DNA of 64,000 nt, taken from NCBI GenBank assembly GCA_019915015.1, contig JAHBBC010000006.1, positions 1,426,001-1,490,000 of the forward strand, written 5' to 3'. The translations under genes and the position numbers were made by a program. The notes under the pieces were generated by a model. It searched no databases. It was not told the origin of the DNA and saw only the letters and a program-made list of their open reading frames with translations. Source of the DNA: Auriscalpium vulgare (lineage: Eukaryota > Basidiomycota > Agaricomycetes > Russulales > Auriscalpiaceae). This document shows positions 21,559-31,954 of this stretch, one piece after another; position 1 is the first letter of the stretch, and each line of letters opens with the position of its first letter.

Positions 21559-21792
21559 TGTGGCCAGGGTGAGAGCGCCGCGCTGCGTTCAATCAACGTA
21601 GAGCCTGTCGGACGTGTCGCCGGACTCTCGGTCCGTCTGGACTGGCAGGCCACAGAACCTTTACACGCCAAGCGCAGTATATAGAAACAACTTGGAACTA
21701 CGCGCAGGTCATCCGTGGGCCGCCGGGCTCGCAGTTTGGTTCGTATATTGGTCAACTTGCAAACACTAGGCTCTGTGTGATAACCCTGATCA

Positions 21793-24420
21793 CTAGATCG
21801 TAATTTCCTCGACTTGATATAGCCCAATCCCCATCGTCGCCTGCTCATGTGCCGCCTTTCTTCGTTGCCGCCAGTCAACCTGCTGGATCTGTTGGATCTT
21901 CGCTTCTGGCGGCTGTGCCGCCTTTGCGACTGCGTCCGCATGCGTTTTGGCATATGACGCGAGAGGACCGCGCAGCGATTCCATCTCCTCGAGTAACGCC
22001 AGCTCCGGCTCGATGCGAGTCGAAACCTGACGCAGGAGCGTATGCGACGGCGAGTATTGCAATAGCGTAAGGAAGCTTGCGTCCAGAAGTAGCCGGATGA
22101 ATGAGAGAATCTGCATCAAGAGTCAGACAGAGACAGAGACAGAGACAGAGACAGAGACAGAGGACGCCAAAAGGAGAGGCGCACCTTGGCGAATACCTTG
22201 CGCTCTTTCGTGCTTTGGATTTGTTCTTTTGAGACAACTGACTCGAGCCCCAGGTCCAGGTTGTCCGTGTCTTTGTCGAGCCAACCGACAAGAATCTCCA
22301 ACAGAGCTGTGAGGTTCTCCGCTTCAGGTATTTGCTGCCGTAGCGCCAATCGCATAAGAGCAGGCGTAAATGCGTAATGCAGGCACTCAAGTAGTAGTGA
22401 GAGAGGTGGTTGATCGGCTGACGCTGTGTCGACTTCCATGGCGTCGGGATCCGCTGCAACGGGCTGTTGCTGGCCACGGTGAGAGAGGACAACTTGCCGT
22501 ATGGCGGCCATCACGTGTGATTCTGGGATATCAACGACCGTGTTGACAGCAAGCCATGCGCCTCGCTGTAGGAGGGATGTCATCATACATTGGACAGGCG
22601 GAAAGAATATCACGCACCCAGTCCCTACGTTCTAGTAGAGCTGGGAGTATCCCGGCCTCAACCATTCCAGATGACACTGCCTTTTGTTCTAGTAGCAGGT
22701 GCACGACTTTGGCAGAGTAAGGCGTAGACGGAATGGCAGAGGGGAGAAATACTGCCAACAGCTGTCGCACGAACTCATAGCTAAGCTTCGCATCGTCCTA
22801 AAGGATCATGAACTCAGCCGAGTCGGGAGATAGTTGTTGAACAACGCCTACCACCGGCGTAGCCCACTTCAAAAAGGCTGCATCTGCCGCTTCTGGCCGC
22901 TTCTGCTGCATGGCAGACTTCACGGCTTGGAGAACCGCTTGCCGATCCGGGTCTAAGCCTCGCTGCGGTCCGTCTGTTGGTTGCGCTTGGATCCATTTGG
23001 AGCTGCTAGCTGCGCGGCCCATAGCATTTGCTATTGTGGAGGTCTTGGGCGCCTGGAATGGCAGGACAAGCACACTTGACCGACATGTAGACGCGGATTC
23101 GGACTGTTTCGGTGAAATGGCCAGGAGCGCCTGCGACGAGGAAGCAGATATGAGTTCGAGGTGGATGCCGTCCTTGGCATGTGTGAGTGTCGTGGGGATG
23201 GGGAATGTGTGTGTGGAAAGGACTACGGAGTATTGAAGGTCCCACAGGAGCACAAAAAACTCTGGATTATGGTGTGTGACGCTCGTGAGAAGGACAAAAG
23301 AGGATCCTAAGGACAGGATGGAGACTCCGTGCGACTTCCGCGCTGTCGAAGACATATGTGCGAGACGGACTTGAGCGTTCTTGGCGCGAATAGTAGTCTT
23401 CGATTCCCCATGCTGTAGCTGCCAGGAGGACCACAATCCTGATCGGCCTAGTAAAGAAAGTCAGCGATTCGGAAAGACTCTAGACTTGTCTGCACTTACC
23501 GAGGACGCTGACATACCCAGCAGGACTACATGACACGTCGTGAATGTTCTGACAAAAGGTAAGCGATGCGACAACTACGTTTAAAATGCACTTACCAGGT
23601 CCTCTACCTCAAGGGCTTCATCTAGCAATGTCAAGGTCGCTTCACCCACCGCCAGAACGCGTATTCGCAATTGATTCCCGATTGCCAAGAACAAGACAAG
23701 GGTGGTAGAAGTTGGTCGAGAAAAGGTAGCGGATGATGGTGGGAAGGCAAAAGCCTTGACAAGACTTGCGTTTGCATGAGGACAAGGATCCGTGCTCAAT
23801 TCACTGAGGTCACTGCTAGCCACAGTCACATCGCCGTTCGGCGACAGCAGAATCAGGTCGAGCACGCCTTCTGGCGCATACAGATGCGATACTTTATGAG
23901 CCCCCTGAAACAGAGTTGAGTACTAGCAATATCCATGACGGGGTAGAACGCACCACGACAGACTTTTTCTCCTGGACACTGCCAGACTCTGGCGTTGTGT
24001 CTGTCCATACCCAGATAGTACGGCCACTCTCTTCCTCTGGCACCTCCGGCGACAAAGCCACCACAGCGTACGTCTTGCGCACGCTCACGCCGTCTTCCGT
24101 TCCGGAGCGCGAGACGGCCGGACATGAGAAGCTAGTGGACGGTCCAAGCGCGTACGAGCTTGCGAGATGCAAATCCGAGATCTGAACAAGCCAGAGTGTT
24201 CAGCATCCTACTAGATGAGAATGAACGGGCCACTCACATCGAGTACATGAACTCCGTCCCCAGGTACCGCGACGGTCGCATACCCCTCCTTCGCGCCGCC
24301 GGCGTGATCGTGCGTTACAAATAGGCTCGCTGGCTTGTTTTCGGCGTACTTTCCGTAGGCAAAACGCTTTGACACGTCATAGCTGGACAATGCGAACGGT
24401 TCGCTGATGGAAGCGGCCAT
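21793..24420 (-). CDS. UTP8: Utp8/NOL11-like nucleolar ribosome-biogenesis protein
   Basis: Probable component of the t-UTP part of the small-subunit processome, acting in rDNA transcription and 18S rRNA processing; recognised from overall resemblance to fungal Utp8 proteins, without a catalytic motif. The N-terminal ~500 residues look like a beta-propeller: DVSKRFAYGKYAENKPASLF, then LGPSTSFSCPAV, TIWVWTDTTPESGSVQ, VLLWDLQYSVVLSTHTFP. The C-terminal half is helical (LLLECLHYAFTPALMRLALR, ENLTALLEILVGWLDKDTD) and ends RRKAAHEQATMGIGLYQVEE plus three residues. Introns near 24230, 23900, 23590 and 23450 keep frame. Intron 22111-22194 is nearly half microsatellite. It shares a divergent promoter containing a telomere-type repeat with the acyltransferase gene. 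Confidence 0.6.
22126..22162 (-). repeat. Hexanucleotide microsatellite GTCTCT in a UTP8 intron
   Basis: About six copies of the unit GTCTCT (AGAGAC on the + strand) within intron 22111-22194 of the minus-strand gene, serving as the pyrimidine tract before the acceptor at 22111-22112. Copy number is likely variable between strains. Confidence 0.9.
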
Positions 24421-24812
24421 TTGCTGCGTTCAAGCAAGTTTTCGCGGATGGCGAAGTCGAATAGAGAAACTGAGATCGGGGTTAGGGTTAATTCGATGTA
24501 TCACCTGACTCTGTCGCATTTTACTTCATTATTGCTGTCATTGCTGAATCCTCAGTACTACTTATGCACATCATCTTAGGTACTAGTACAACGGAAAATT
24601 TCGCATGAGTTTGCCTGGGAGGGATAAGGTAGTTTAGTTTGGTAAAGTAGCCGTGATATTCCCACGGGTCCAAATCGGCTCGGGGCCGTCAACGCGCCTC
24701 TGCTACGCTGCCGGTGCCCGCTGCCCTAAGCAGCGTACTTTCGAGCATTCCTCAGACCGACTCTGGCGGACATTTTCCGTCTTTCTCTCCCTCGACACTC
24801 TCAGTCTCATTC
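24421..24812. promoter_or_regulatory. Divergent promoter, UTP8 (-) / acyltransferase (+), with telomere-type repeat
   Basis: 392 bases. GGGTTAGGGTTA at 24479-24490 is exactly two fungal TTAGGG-type telomere units, 59 bases upstream of the UTP8 ATG. In yeasts such telobox sites are bound by Tbf1/Teb1-type Myb proteins in promoters, including those of snoRNA and other ribosome-production genes. The right half before 24813 is C/T-rich, a typical 5' leader. Confidence 0.55.
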
Positions 24813-26060
24813 ATGTCATTCCTGACCCTCCTCGTCAAACCCGCCGCTTACCTCGGTGTCCCTTTCTACATCCTCCACCGCCTCTCTGCATCATCGCCGA
24901 AGGCCCGCTATTATGTCCGCCTAACTCTCTACCTCTCCACCCTCGGCCTCTGCTCAGTATGGGGCGCCATTGTATCGATAGCCATGTCTTTGGCCGGGCG
25001 ACGATTTGACGTCAATTGGGTCGTCGCGCGCAGCTTCTACGGGCTCGCCAGCCGTGTGATGGACATCAAGATAGTGGTGGAAGGCGAGGAGCATCTGGAC
25101 ACTCGGCCAGCCGTTCTTGTGGGCAACCACCAAAGCATGCTGGATATCTTATACCTCGGAAGGTGCGCCCGATCTCCTGACATCCTTATGCAGCAACCCT
25201 TAACATCGAACCATCAAGGATCTTTCCCAAGCGGGCCTCCATCATGGCGAAGAAGGAGCTGCAGTGGTCGCCGCTGCTCGGCCAGTATCTAACGGCATCG
25301 GGAGCTGTGTTCGTCGACCGCGGAAACAACGCAAAGGCCGTGCGGTCGCTCGCAGCTGCAGGCGAGACGATGCGCGAGCGATCGACGTCGCTCTGGCTCT
25401 TCCCGGAGGGAACACGCTCCCAGCGGCCCTACCATGACATGCTGCCATTCAAGAAAGGCGCATTCCACGTGGCTGTCCAAGCCGGTGTGCCCATCGTACC
25501 CGTAATCATGGAGAACTATTGGCATCTCTACCGCAAGGATGTCTTTGAGAGTGGTGTCTTAAAAATGAAAGGTACGCCTCCTGCTTCATGCGAGCTTTGC
25601 ATCTCAACCGCACATCGTTACTTGTTTGCATATGAAACTCTGTCGAACCGTTAATGAATACACCCCCGTTTTGGTAACAGTGCTCCCGCCCGTGTCCACC
25701 GCTGGTCTCACCACGAAAGACGTGGGCGACCTCGCAATACGTATCCACGACCAGATGGTCGCCGCCCTCCGCGAGATATCGGACCCTTCGGCTCCCCCAC
25801 CTCCCGCCTCTGCCGCCTCTGCGACCGCTGCGAAATCACACGACGAGCCCAGCGTCGACGCGCCCGCCGTCCCGAGCTCGGCGAGCCCGACACCTGCGCC
25901 GCAGCCGCCTCCTGAAGCCGACACGCGGCCGGAGACACCCATCACGCCGACGACTTCGGAGGCACCGTCGGAGGAGAGCGTGCGCCGCCGCGAGAGCAGC
26001 GAGAACGGCGCGGAGACGGAGGAGGATGAGGGCATGGTCCTCGTCGGGCGGCCGCGGTAG
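24813..26060 (+). CDS. SLC1: 1-acyl-sn-glycerol-3-phosphate acyltransferase (LPAAT)
   Basis: Predicted ER enzyme converting lysophosphatidate to phosphatidate. Three exons (24813-25162, 25219-25571, 25681-26060) encode 360 residues. Hydrophobic N-terminal segments (LTLLVKPAAYLGVPFYILHR and LYLSTLGLCSVWGAIVSIAM) precede the PlsC domain. Its catalytic H-x4-D motif is NHQSMLD, followed by KRASIMAKKELQWSPLLGQY, VFVDRGNNAKAV, LWLFPEGTRSQRP (glycerol-3-phosphate binding) and GVPIVPVIMENY. PVSTAGLTTKDV is the usual end of the domain. About 95 extra C-terminal residues are a low-complexity Pro/Ala/Ser/Glu tail that should face the cytosol. The motifs and domain order are complete, so activity is expected. 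Confidence 0.92.
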
Positions 26061-27937
26061 GATTGCTGATAGGCGAATGTTGGTGACGGGCCGGCGTGGG
26101 ATGGGAGATAGTGCCCACGCGTATACCACTTCTCAATCTTCGCGCGTTGAATCTGACGTTGAACATGTTATCTCCCTCAGGTGCACGGCACCTTGTTGCG
26201 GAAGAGCTTCCTCCGTATCGACCGTCCGGAGCATACGCCGCGCCGGTTGCGTGCTCGTTGCGTGTCTCGTTCTCGGGCGACCCGTGTTGCTTGCGACCGT
26301 GCATCTGTCCATCAATGGTGGAGCTCGGAGACGCCTCTAACTGTGCGCAGCGCTCGATGCTGCTCGAATGCGACGCTGCACGTTCGTGTATCCGTGAGTT
26401 TACGGAGGCTGTAAGTGGGGGCAATCTGCGTCAGCTTCGTTGCTACCGGCAGCTTACGGGAGTTCTTCCGCGCAGCAATATATCGCCCTTCGTCGCAATA
26501 TCCCGGCCAGCTCGCCGCAGATTTTGAGGACAGACATGCAGTGTCCTGCGTTTATCGGATGAGAGGCGCGCTGTCTCGCCGCCGGGTTACCTATTTCTGC
26601 CACTACGCCTGCCAGTGGATGCTCTTGGACACGCACGCGCTCTCTGAGCGCGCCAGACACTGAGCTCAGTACTGGCTTCAATGCTGAGCACTGATGATTC
26701 GAAGACGCTCAGCACGTCCTCACAAATAGGCTTCGGGGGCGACTTCCAAAAATAACCTCGAGGGTTTAGTCGCATGCTGTGAACCAACCGAATCTCGCGT
26801 GCACCCGAGCGCAATCAGGTTCTGAAGACGTGGCATCTCAGGTTGAGGTGAACCAACCCAGGAGGGGATGATGGTCCTCTCCCCTGGCATGTCGGGCATC
26901 CCGGACCTTCGAGAGCCGCAAGACCGTACCCTTCACATACACGCGAGGCATCTGACCGCGAACTGACCTAGACGCAACATTCGTCGGCAGAGCTGTTCCC
27001 CATAATGGCTAGGAACAACATCAGCTGCCTTTTAGCTTTACACACCGACGCCAGCAGGCTCGCTTAGCATGCATGGACGTACTTCTTTGCGCGAGCGCCG
27101 GGTGAGCGCACTGTGAGCGCCGCCTTCGTTCTGCGCATGGAATGTACAGGCATCCGACGTCTGCATTGCTCCGCACCCTTGATGCAAACAAGCTTCGCGT
27201 CTCGCGAGGGCCACCACGACGCGTCCCACTTATGTAAAAGGATGCTATTGCGAAATGTGGGGTCATGCATCGGGATGTGGGGACACGCGGGGACCTATAA
27301 CAGGCTGAAATGAAACGACGGGCCAGGCACTGGGCAGGCATCACACATTTTTTGCTGTCTGCGGGCATCAAATGCCCCGGAAGGAGTTGGCGAAGCGACC
27401 AAGGGACATCGCGCCTTTAGAAGGTTCCTGGACCGCGGTTGTTCGCGGTGCTGCTTTTTTCGGCGCGGGGCAGGAGCGAGCGCGAGGGTGACGACGGGGA
27501 GCCGACGCTGGCCAGCCGCCACTGCAGCGCTCCGATATGTCGCGAACGCATGCGCACGGCCATTGGCGAGCAGCGAGTCGACGGGGGCGGAGGACGCGGC
27601 GGACGATCACGTTCGACGGACCGGCGACACGTTCGCCGTACGTAATGCCGGTCCCTCGCCTAATCGCGCGTCGGTGGCATAAATTCTGATTCAACTCTCT
27701 GCGGAGCGTCCCCCGGCCAGCGAGTTCTTGATGAACTCGCGCCTTATAAACCGGGTCGCCGCTCTCCGCTCGACCACCCCGCATACCCGCCTCGCCGTCC
27801 CCGTCCCCAGCATACCCGTCCACCGCCCCACCTCGCGCCTCGCCGCACACATACCCACCTCTCGCTCGCCCGTATACCCTGCCCTTTCCGCGTCCATATC
27901 CATAGAGGACCGTCTTCTCGACCCCACTGCCACCATC
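26061..27937 (+). other. Long gene-poor interval before the glycerophosphodiesterase gene
   Basis: 1.88 kb, the longest interval here without a gene I can support. Short ORFs on both strands lack conserved-looking segments. An 11-base direct repeat, GTGAACCAACC, occurs at about 26779 and 26849. TATAAA at 27745-27750 is the likely promoter element of the downstream gene. No transposon features or tRNA seen. Confidence 0.45.
27745..27750 (+). promoter_or_regulatory. TATA box of the glycerophosphodiesterase gene
   Basis: TATAAA 188 bases upstream of the chosen ATG at 27938. An in-frame upstream ATG (27728/27731) lies before it, which is why I prefer the downstream start. Confidence 0.45.
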
Positions 27938-29349
27938 ATGCCGAAGGACACCATCGTTACCCGCGTATTGCCCGGTATGTCGCCGCGCCAGCTCACCGTC
28001 CACCCCGCGCTGACGCCGTCGCCATGCAGAGTGCTGGGGCCACCGCGGCGTGAGTGGCGCGCGCGCGACGATGAGCCGCGGTGCTGACGGTGTTTGACAG
28101 GCGTCCGCGGCGTACCCGGAGAACACGCTCGCGAGCTTCGAGGCCGCCATCCGCGACGGCGCGGAGGCCATCGAGAGCGGTACTTCATGTCGTGTTCGCG
28201 CATTTTGTCGCCCGTAACCGATTTGCAGACGTCCACGTCTCGCGTGACAATGTCGTCGTCATGTTCCATGACCCCAGTACGTGCCTTCCCATGACGGTGC
28301 ATGTAGCCGTGCTGAGACCTCTGCCACTTAGGTTTAGAGCGGACAACGGATTCCGCAGGTGAGCCACTTGTATCGAAGTACAACCAAAGGCGTGTGCTCA
28401 CAGTGGGATGCAGGTTTGATTCGGGACAGAAATTGGTACGGCACGGATGGCATAGAGCGGGTGCGGACGAGAAAGCAGCCGCAGCAGTCCATCCCGACGT
28501 TCGCCGAAACGATTGCGCTCCTAATGGAGCCACAGAATCAGCACGTCAAGTTCGACATCGATGTGAAGGTCTACAACGACCCCGCGCGGCTCTTCTCGTT
28601 GATGCACAAGGTCATCTCGTCGCACCCCGGCTGGGAGACGCTGCTCGCGCCGCGGCTCATCCTCGGGCTCTGGCACCCGCGCTTCGTGGCGCACGCCAGG
28701 ACGCTGCTTCCGTACTGCCAGCGCTCGCACATTGGGCAGAGCCCGTACATCGCGCGCAAGTACTTCTGGGACGGGTGCGACGCGTTTTCGATGTGGTTCC
28801 CCTGCCTCACGACGGCGGACGGCGAACGGTGCGTGCCGTGCGCGTGTGTGTGGCGTCCAAGCGAAGCTGACAGGGTGTGCGCAGGTTCCGCAAGGAGTGC
28901 AAGGCGGCGGGCAAGAAGCTCATGGTGTGGACGGTGAACGAGCCGGCGCAGATGATGGAGGTGTGTGCATTTCCCGCGTGTCCGTAGATGGGCATGCGTT
29001 ATCTGTGCGCACGCGTGTTGCTTTAACGGCGTGTGCGCAGGCTGTGCGGATGGGGGTGGACGTGATCATCACAGACGTGACCAAGACGTGGCTGAACCTG
29101 CGCACGGCGCTGGACGGTATGTTCTCGCATGTTCCTCGCATTGGGAGGGGGATCTGACGGAAGTGTGCAGGGGACTACGAGAAGGTGGGGAGGCAGTACC
29201 GGCGGTTCTTCCTGTGGACGGCGCCGACATACTACTCGGCCTACCAGTACGCGGTGAACCAGAAGGAAATGCGCTCGCTGGAGAAGGAGGCTGGTTCGTT
29301 CGACGTGGTGGAGGCGGAGGCGCCGCCTGCTGTGCGAGTGCACGTGTAG
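27938..29349 (+). CDS. Glycerophosphodiester phosphodiesterase
   Basis: Predicted enzyme splitting glycerophosphodiesters into sn-glycerol-3-phosphate and an alcohol. Small exons joined in frame give VLPECWGHRGASAAYPENTL, then EAIESDVHVSRDNVVVMFHD and PSLERTTDSAGLIRDRNWYG. These hold the catalytic His-Arg, the metal-binding Glu and Asp of E-S-D and the second His of FHD. The large exon gives TFAETIALLM, VKFDIDVKVYNDPARLFSLM, GLWHPRF; later exons give KKLMVWTVNEPAQMM and GVDVIITDVT, the conserved end of the barrel. The C-terminal RRFFLWTAPTYYSAYQYAVN segment and acidic tail are less typical. At least seven introns. The ORF extends upstream in frame to 27728 with an Arg/Ser-rich presequence-like stretch, so a longer isoform is possible. 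Confidence 0.9.
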
Positions 29350-29536
29350 ATATATATCGGTCATTATATTCTGGGTCTGGAGGCATAGAGCGGTCGCGCA
29401 GTAATAACATTGCAGTTCGAGTTGCAGCGAATCGGAGTGTGCATGAGGGTGACGTAAGGGGCAGAGGCAATATTGGCCGCACCGATAACCCAGCTCTGTC
29501 GACGGGGCCGTCTGGCGCTCCTTGACTCACTTCATC

Positions 29537-31450
29537 ATGGCTTTCCCTCCCTCTCCACGACGCTCGCATCGCAAACGTTTCTCTGCGCTCACCCTCTCGT
29601 CAGACACCACGTCCACCCTCCCCGTCTACTCCTCCTGGCGCATCGACGACGTCCCCGAGGACCAACCCCCAGACTATCCGGAGAGCGCGGACGAAGGAGA
29701 CGCAGACACCGACTCGGACACCGCAGATACCCTCCCCCCTCTGTCCCCCACCCGCTCCCGCAGACACCTAGCTTCCCATCGCCGCCGCCACTCCTCCGCG
29801 TCCCCCATCGCCTCGACGTCCACAGACCCCTACCTCGACTCCCTCCTGGCCCGCAGCGTGCACGCCCTGGAGCTCTCAAATGCCCTCCTCCAGTCCTCCA
29901 TGTCTACCCAGACCTCCCTATCCGCCGTCCTCGCCGCCGACGGGCCTACCACAGAGTCCCGCCTTGAGGCCCGCGCGCAGGACCTCTCCGCCCGCATCCG
30001 CACCAACTCCGGCGTGCACCGTGGCTGGATGGACGACCTCAACCTCATCGCAGAGCAGGCCATCGGAGACGAGGGACCGGTGAGCAGGAGCCTCCCTGTT
30101 CCCCCATCACCGCTGCAGATGCGGCGGAGTCATGCGCACACACACTCGTCGATGGATCTCCGGACTGTTGCCGCGATCGAGGACGGCTCTGAGCCCCAGC
30201 TGGCCCTCGCCCAAGCGTGGCCGCGCGCCCGCCTCGTCGCGCCCGCACCTCGCGCCCTCACCCAGTACATCGAGTCCACCGAGGACCCGGAGGTTATCTT
30301 CCTTCCTTCCACCCTCGGCGTGCGTTCGGCAACTTCTTCCCACTTCTCTCCTGAGATATCGGGTCCATCACCGCGGCAGTCACCGCCTCCCACCCAACCG
30401 ACACCCTCCGAACCCTCAACCCCAGCTTACAACCTCCTGTCCTCCTTTATACCGCGGCGCGCGTCGACAAGTTCCAATGGATCCCGTCTGTCTCTGTCGT
30501 CGCGTTCTCGGTCGCGACCAAAACGACGCGCGAGCAGCGGCAGCGGCGGTCCTTCCGACCGTGCTTCGCGCACGCCTAGCACCATTGGGCGGTCGCGCAC
30601 ACCAACTCCCGTCTCGAGTTTGCCTAGTCAAAATATGCAGCCCGGCTCACCGCGTGCTCGACGGAAACGACCTTCATCCTCTCCGCCCGCCCCATTACAC
30701 CTCTCACCGCACCTCTCCCCCCACCGCCCGATCGCCACCACTCGGCCATTGACCCCTCCGACAGAAAACCTCCTCCCGTCATCGTCTGGCTCATCCCCGT
30801 CCAGTAGTCCATCTGATAGCCGGCCCAACCCAGTGCTCACTCTCCAAGCCCTTCGCAAAATTCTCGACGACGCGCCTCCCCCCGCGTCCCCGCAGATCTC
30901 CCGCACCGCGTCCGAGCCGCCGCCCACCGCGCGCAAACCTGCATTCCAGCCACGCACGCCGCGCCCCCCGCCGACGCTCGGCACGTCGACCGCGACCGCG
31001 AGCATCTCGCGCCTGTTCAGCCCGAAGCACGTGCACTTGCACGGCGCGTCCTCGCGCGCGACGCCGCGGCACAGCGTGCTCAAGAGCGGGCTGCCCACGC
31101 CGGACGGGCTGGTGCCGCCGTCGCCGGCGTTCTCGAGCGGCGGGAGCGGCGCGTCGACGCCGAAACGCATCTCCTTCGCGGAGCTGCCGGAGTCGTACGC
31201 GGGTGTGTCGAGCGGGCGCGGGTTCGAGAAGAAGCGCGCGCGGAAGGGGAAGGGGAAGGGGAAAGGGAGGGACAGCGAGGACGACGAGCCGCGAGGGTGG
31301 TGGAGGACGTGGTTCGCGGCGGGTCCGATGCTACATGCCGGCGTGGGGCCTGAGGAGGGTATCGGGAAGGAGAGGGAGCGCGGTGGGGGCGCGCGGATGG
31401 TGCCCGGACGTGGATTTGGATTCGGCGCCGTGGAGGAGTGGGCCGTCTAG
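29537..31450 (+). CDS. Uncharacterised disordered Ser/Pro-rich protein
   Basis: A single long exon of 637 residues from the ATG at 29537; I do not recognise the family. The most ordered-looking part is near residues 95-190: DPYLDSLLARSVHALELSNA, LLQSSMSTQTSLSAVLA and NSGVHRGWMDDLNLIAEQAI, probably helical. The N-terminus has PPDYPESADEGDADTDSDTA with a PPxY-like motif. The rest is low complexity, rich in Ser, Pro and Arg. Near the C-terminus is a basic RKGKGKGKGRD run, coded by a GGGGAA-type purine repeat at ~31243-31268, followed by WWRTWFAAGPM and GFGFGAVEEWAV. A scaffold or signalling protein is possible, but nothing in the sequence decides this. Confidence 0.75.
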   Translation: MAFPPSPRRSHRKRFSALTLSSDTTSTLPVYSSWRIDDVPEDQPPDYPESADEGDADTDSDTADTLPPLSPTRSRRHLASHRRRHSSASPIASTSTDPYLDSLLARSVHALELSNALLQSSMSTQTSLSAVLAADGPTTESRLEARAQDLSARIRTNSGVHRGWMDDLNLIAEQAIGDEGPVSRSLPVPPSPLQMRRSHAHTHSSMDLRTVAAIEDGSEPQLALAQAWPRARLVAPAPRALTQYIESTEDPEVIFLPSTLGVRSATSSHFSPEISGPSPRQSPPPTQPTPSEPSTPAYNLLSSFIPRRASTSSNGSRLSLSSRSRSRPKRRASSGSGGPSDRASRTPSTIGRSRTPTPVSSLPSQNMQPGSPRARRKRPSSSPPAPLHLSPHLSPHRPIATTRPLTPPTENLLPSSSGSSPSSSPSDSRPNPVLTLQALRKILDDAPPPASPQISRTASEPPPTARKPAFQPRTPRPPPTLGTSTATASISRLFSPKHVHLHGASSRATPRHSVLKSGLPTPDGLVPPSPAFSSGGSGASTPKRISFAELPESYAGVSSGRGFEKKRARKGKGKGKGRDSEDDEPRGWWRTWFAAGPMLHAGVGPEEGIGKERERGGGARMVPGRGFGFGAVEEWAV

Positions 31451-31954
31451 ATCTCATATCATTTATTCACTGACTCTTCGCTTGGTTTGATTGTGAGTGT
31501 CCGCGCGCTCATCTGGGCAGGCCTTGTGCTGATGGGGGGATGCTTGCAGGCTGTCTAGCTCACGAACCCGTCACGATCTTTATACCGTATCTTTATCTGA
31601 CGTCTCTTCTGACCGTTTCTTATCTGACGTGCGCCTCCCCTGACAATTTTCTTCTGACATGCACAATACCGCGAACATACATTCATGCCACCTATGGCGC
31701 CCTTCCTGTCCTTCCCCTTCCGGATCGTTGAATATCTATACATTTATTGAAATGACAGCAAAGCCATCTCTACAGGTTTGCTTGCGTTAAAGGAAGCAGG
31801 CAACTGCTGTAGAACACGGGAAAAACACGACGCTGGCCAATTTATTATCCGCATCCACATCGTTCACATCCAACCCTAAAGACACAGGGCTTGTAGAAGA
31901 GGCAATCCTCTTGCGGGCCGTTGCGAATGCAGTGGTTGTAGCAAAGCTCGATTG
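31451..31954. other. Convergent intergenic region
   Basis: 504 bases between converging genes, AT-richer than the flanks; no gene seen. Confidence 0.5.
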
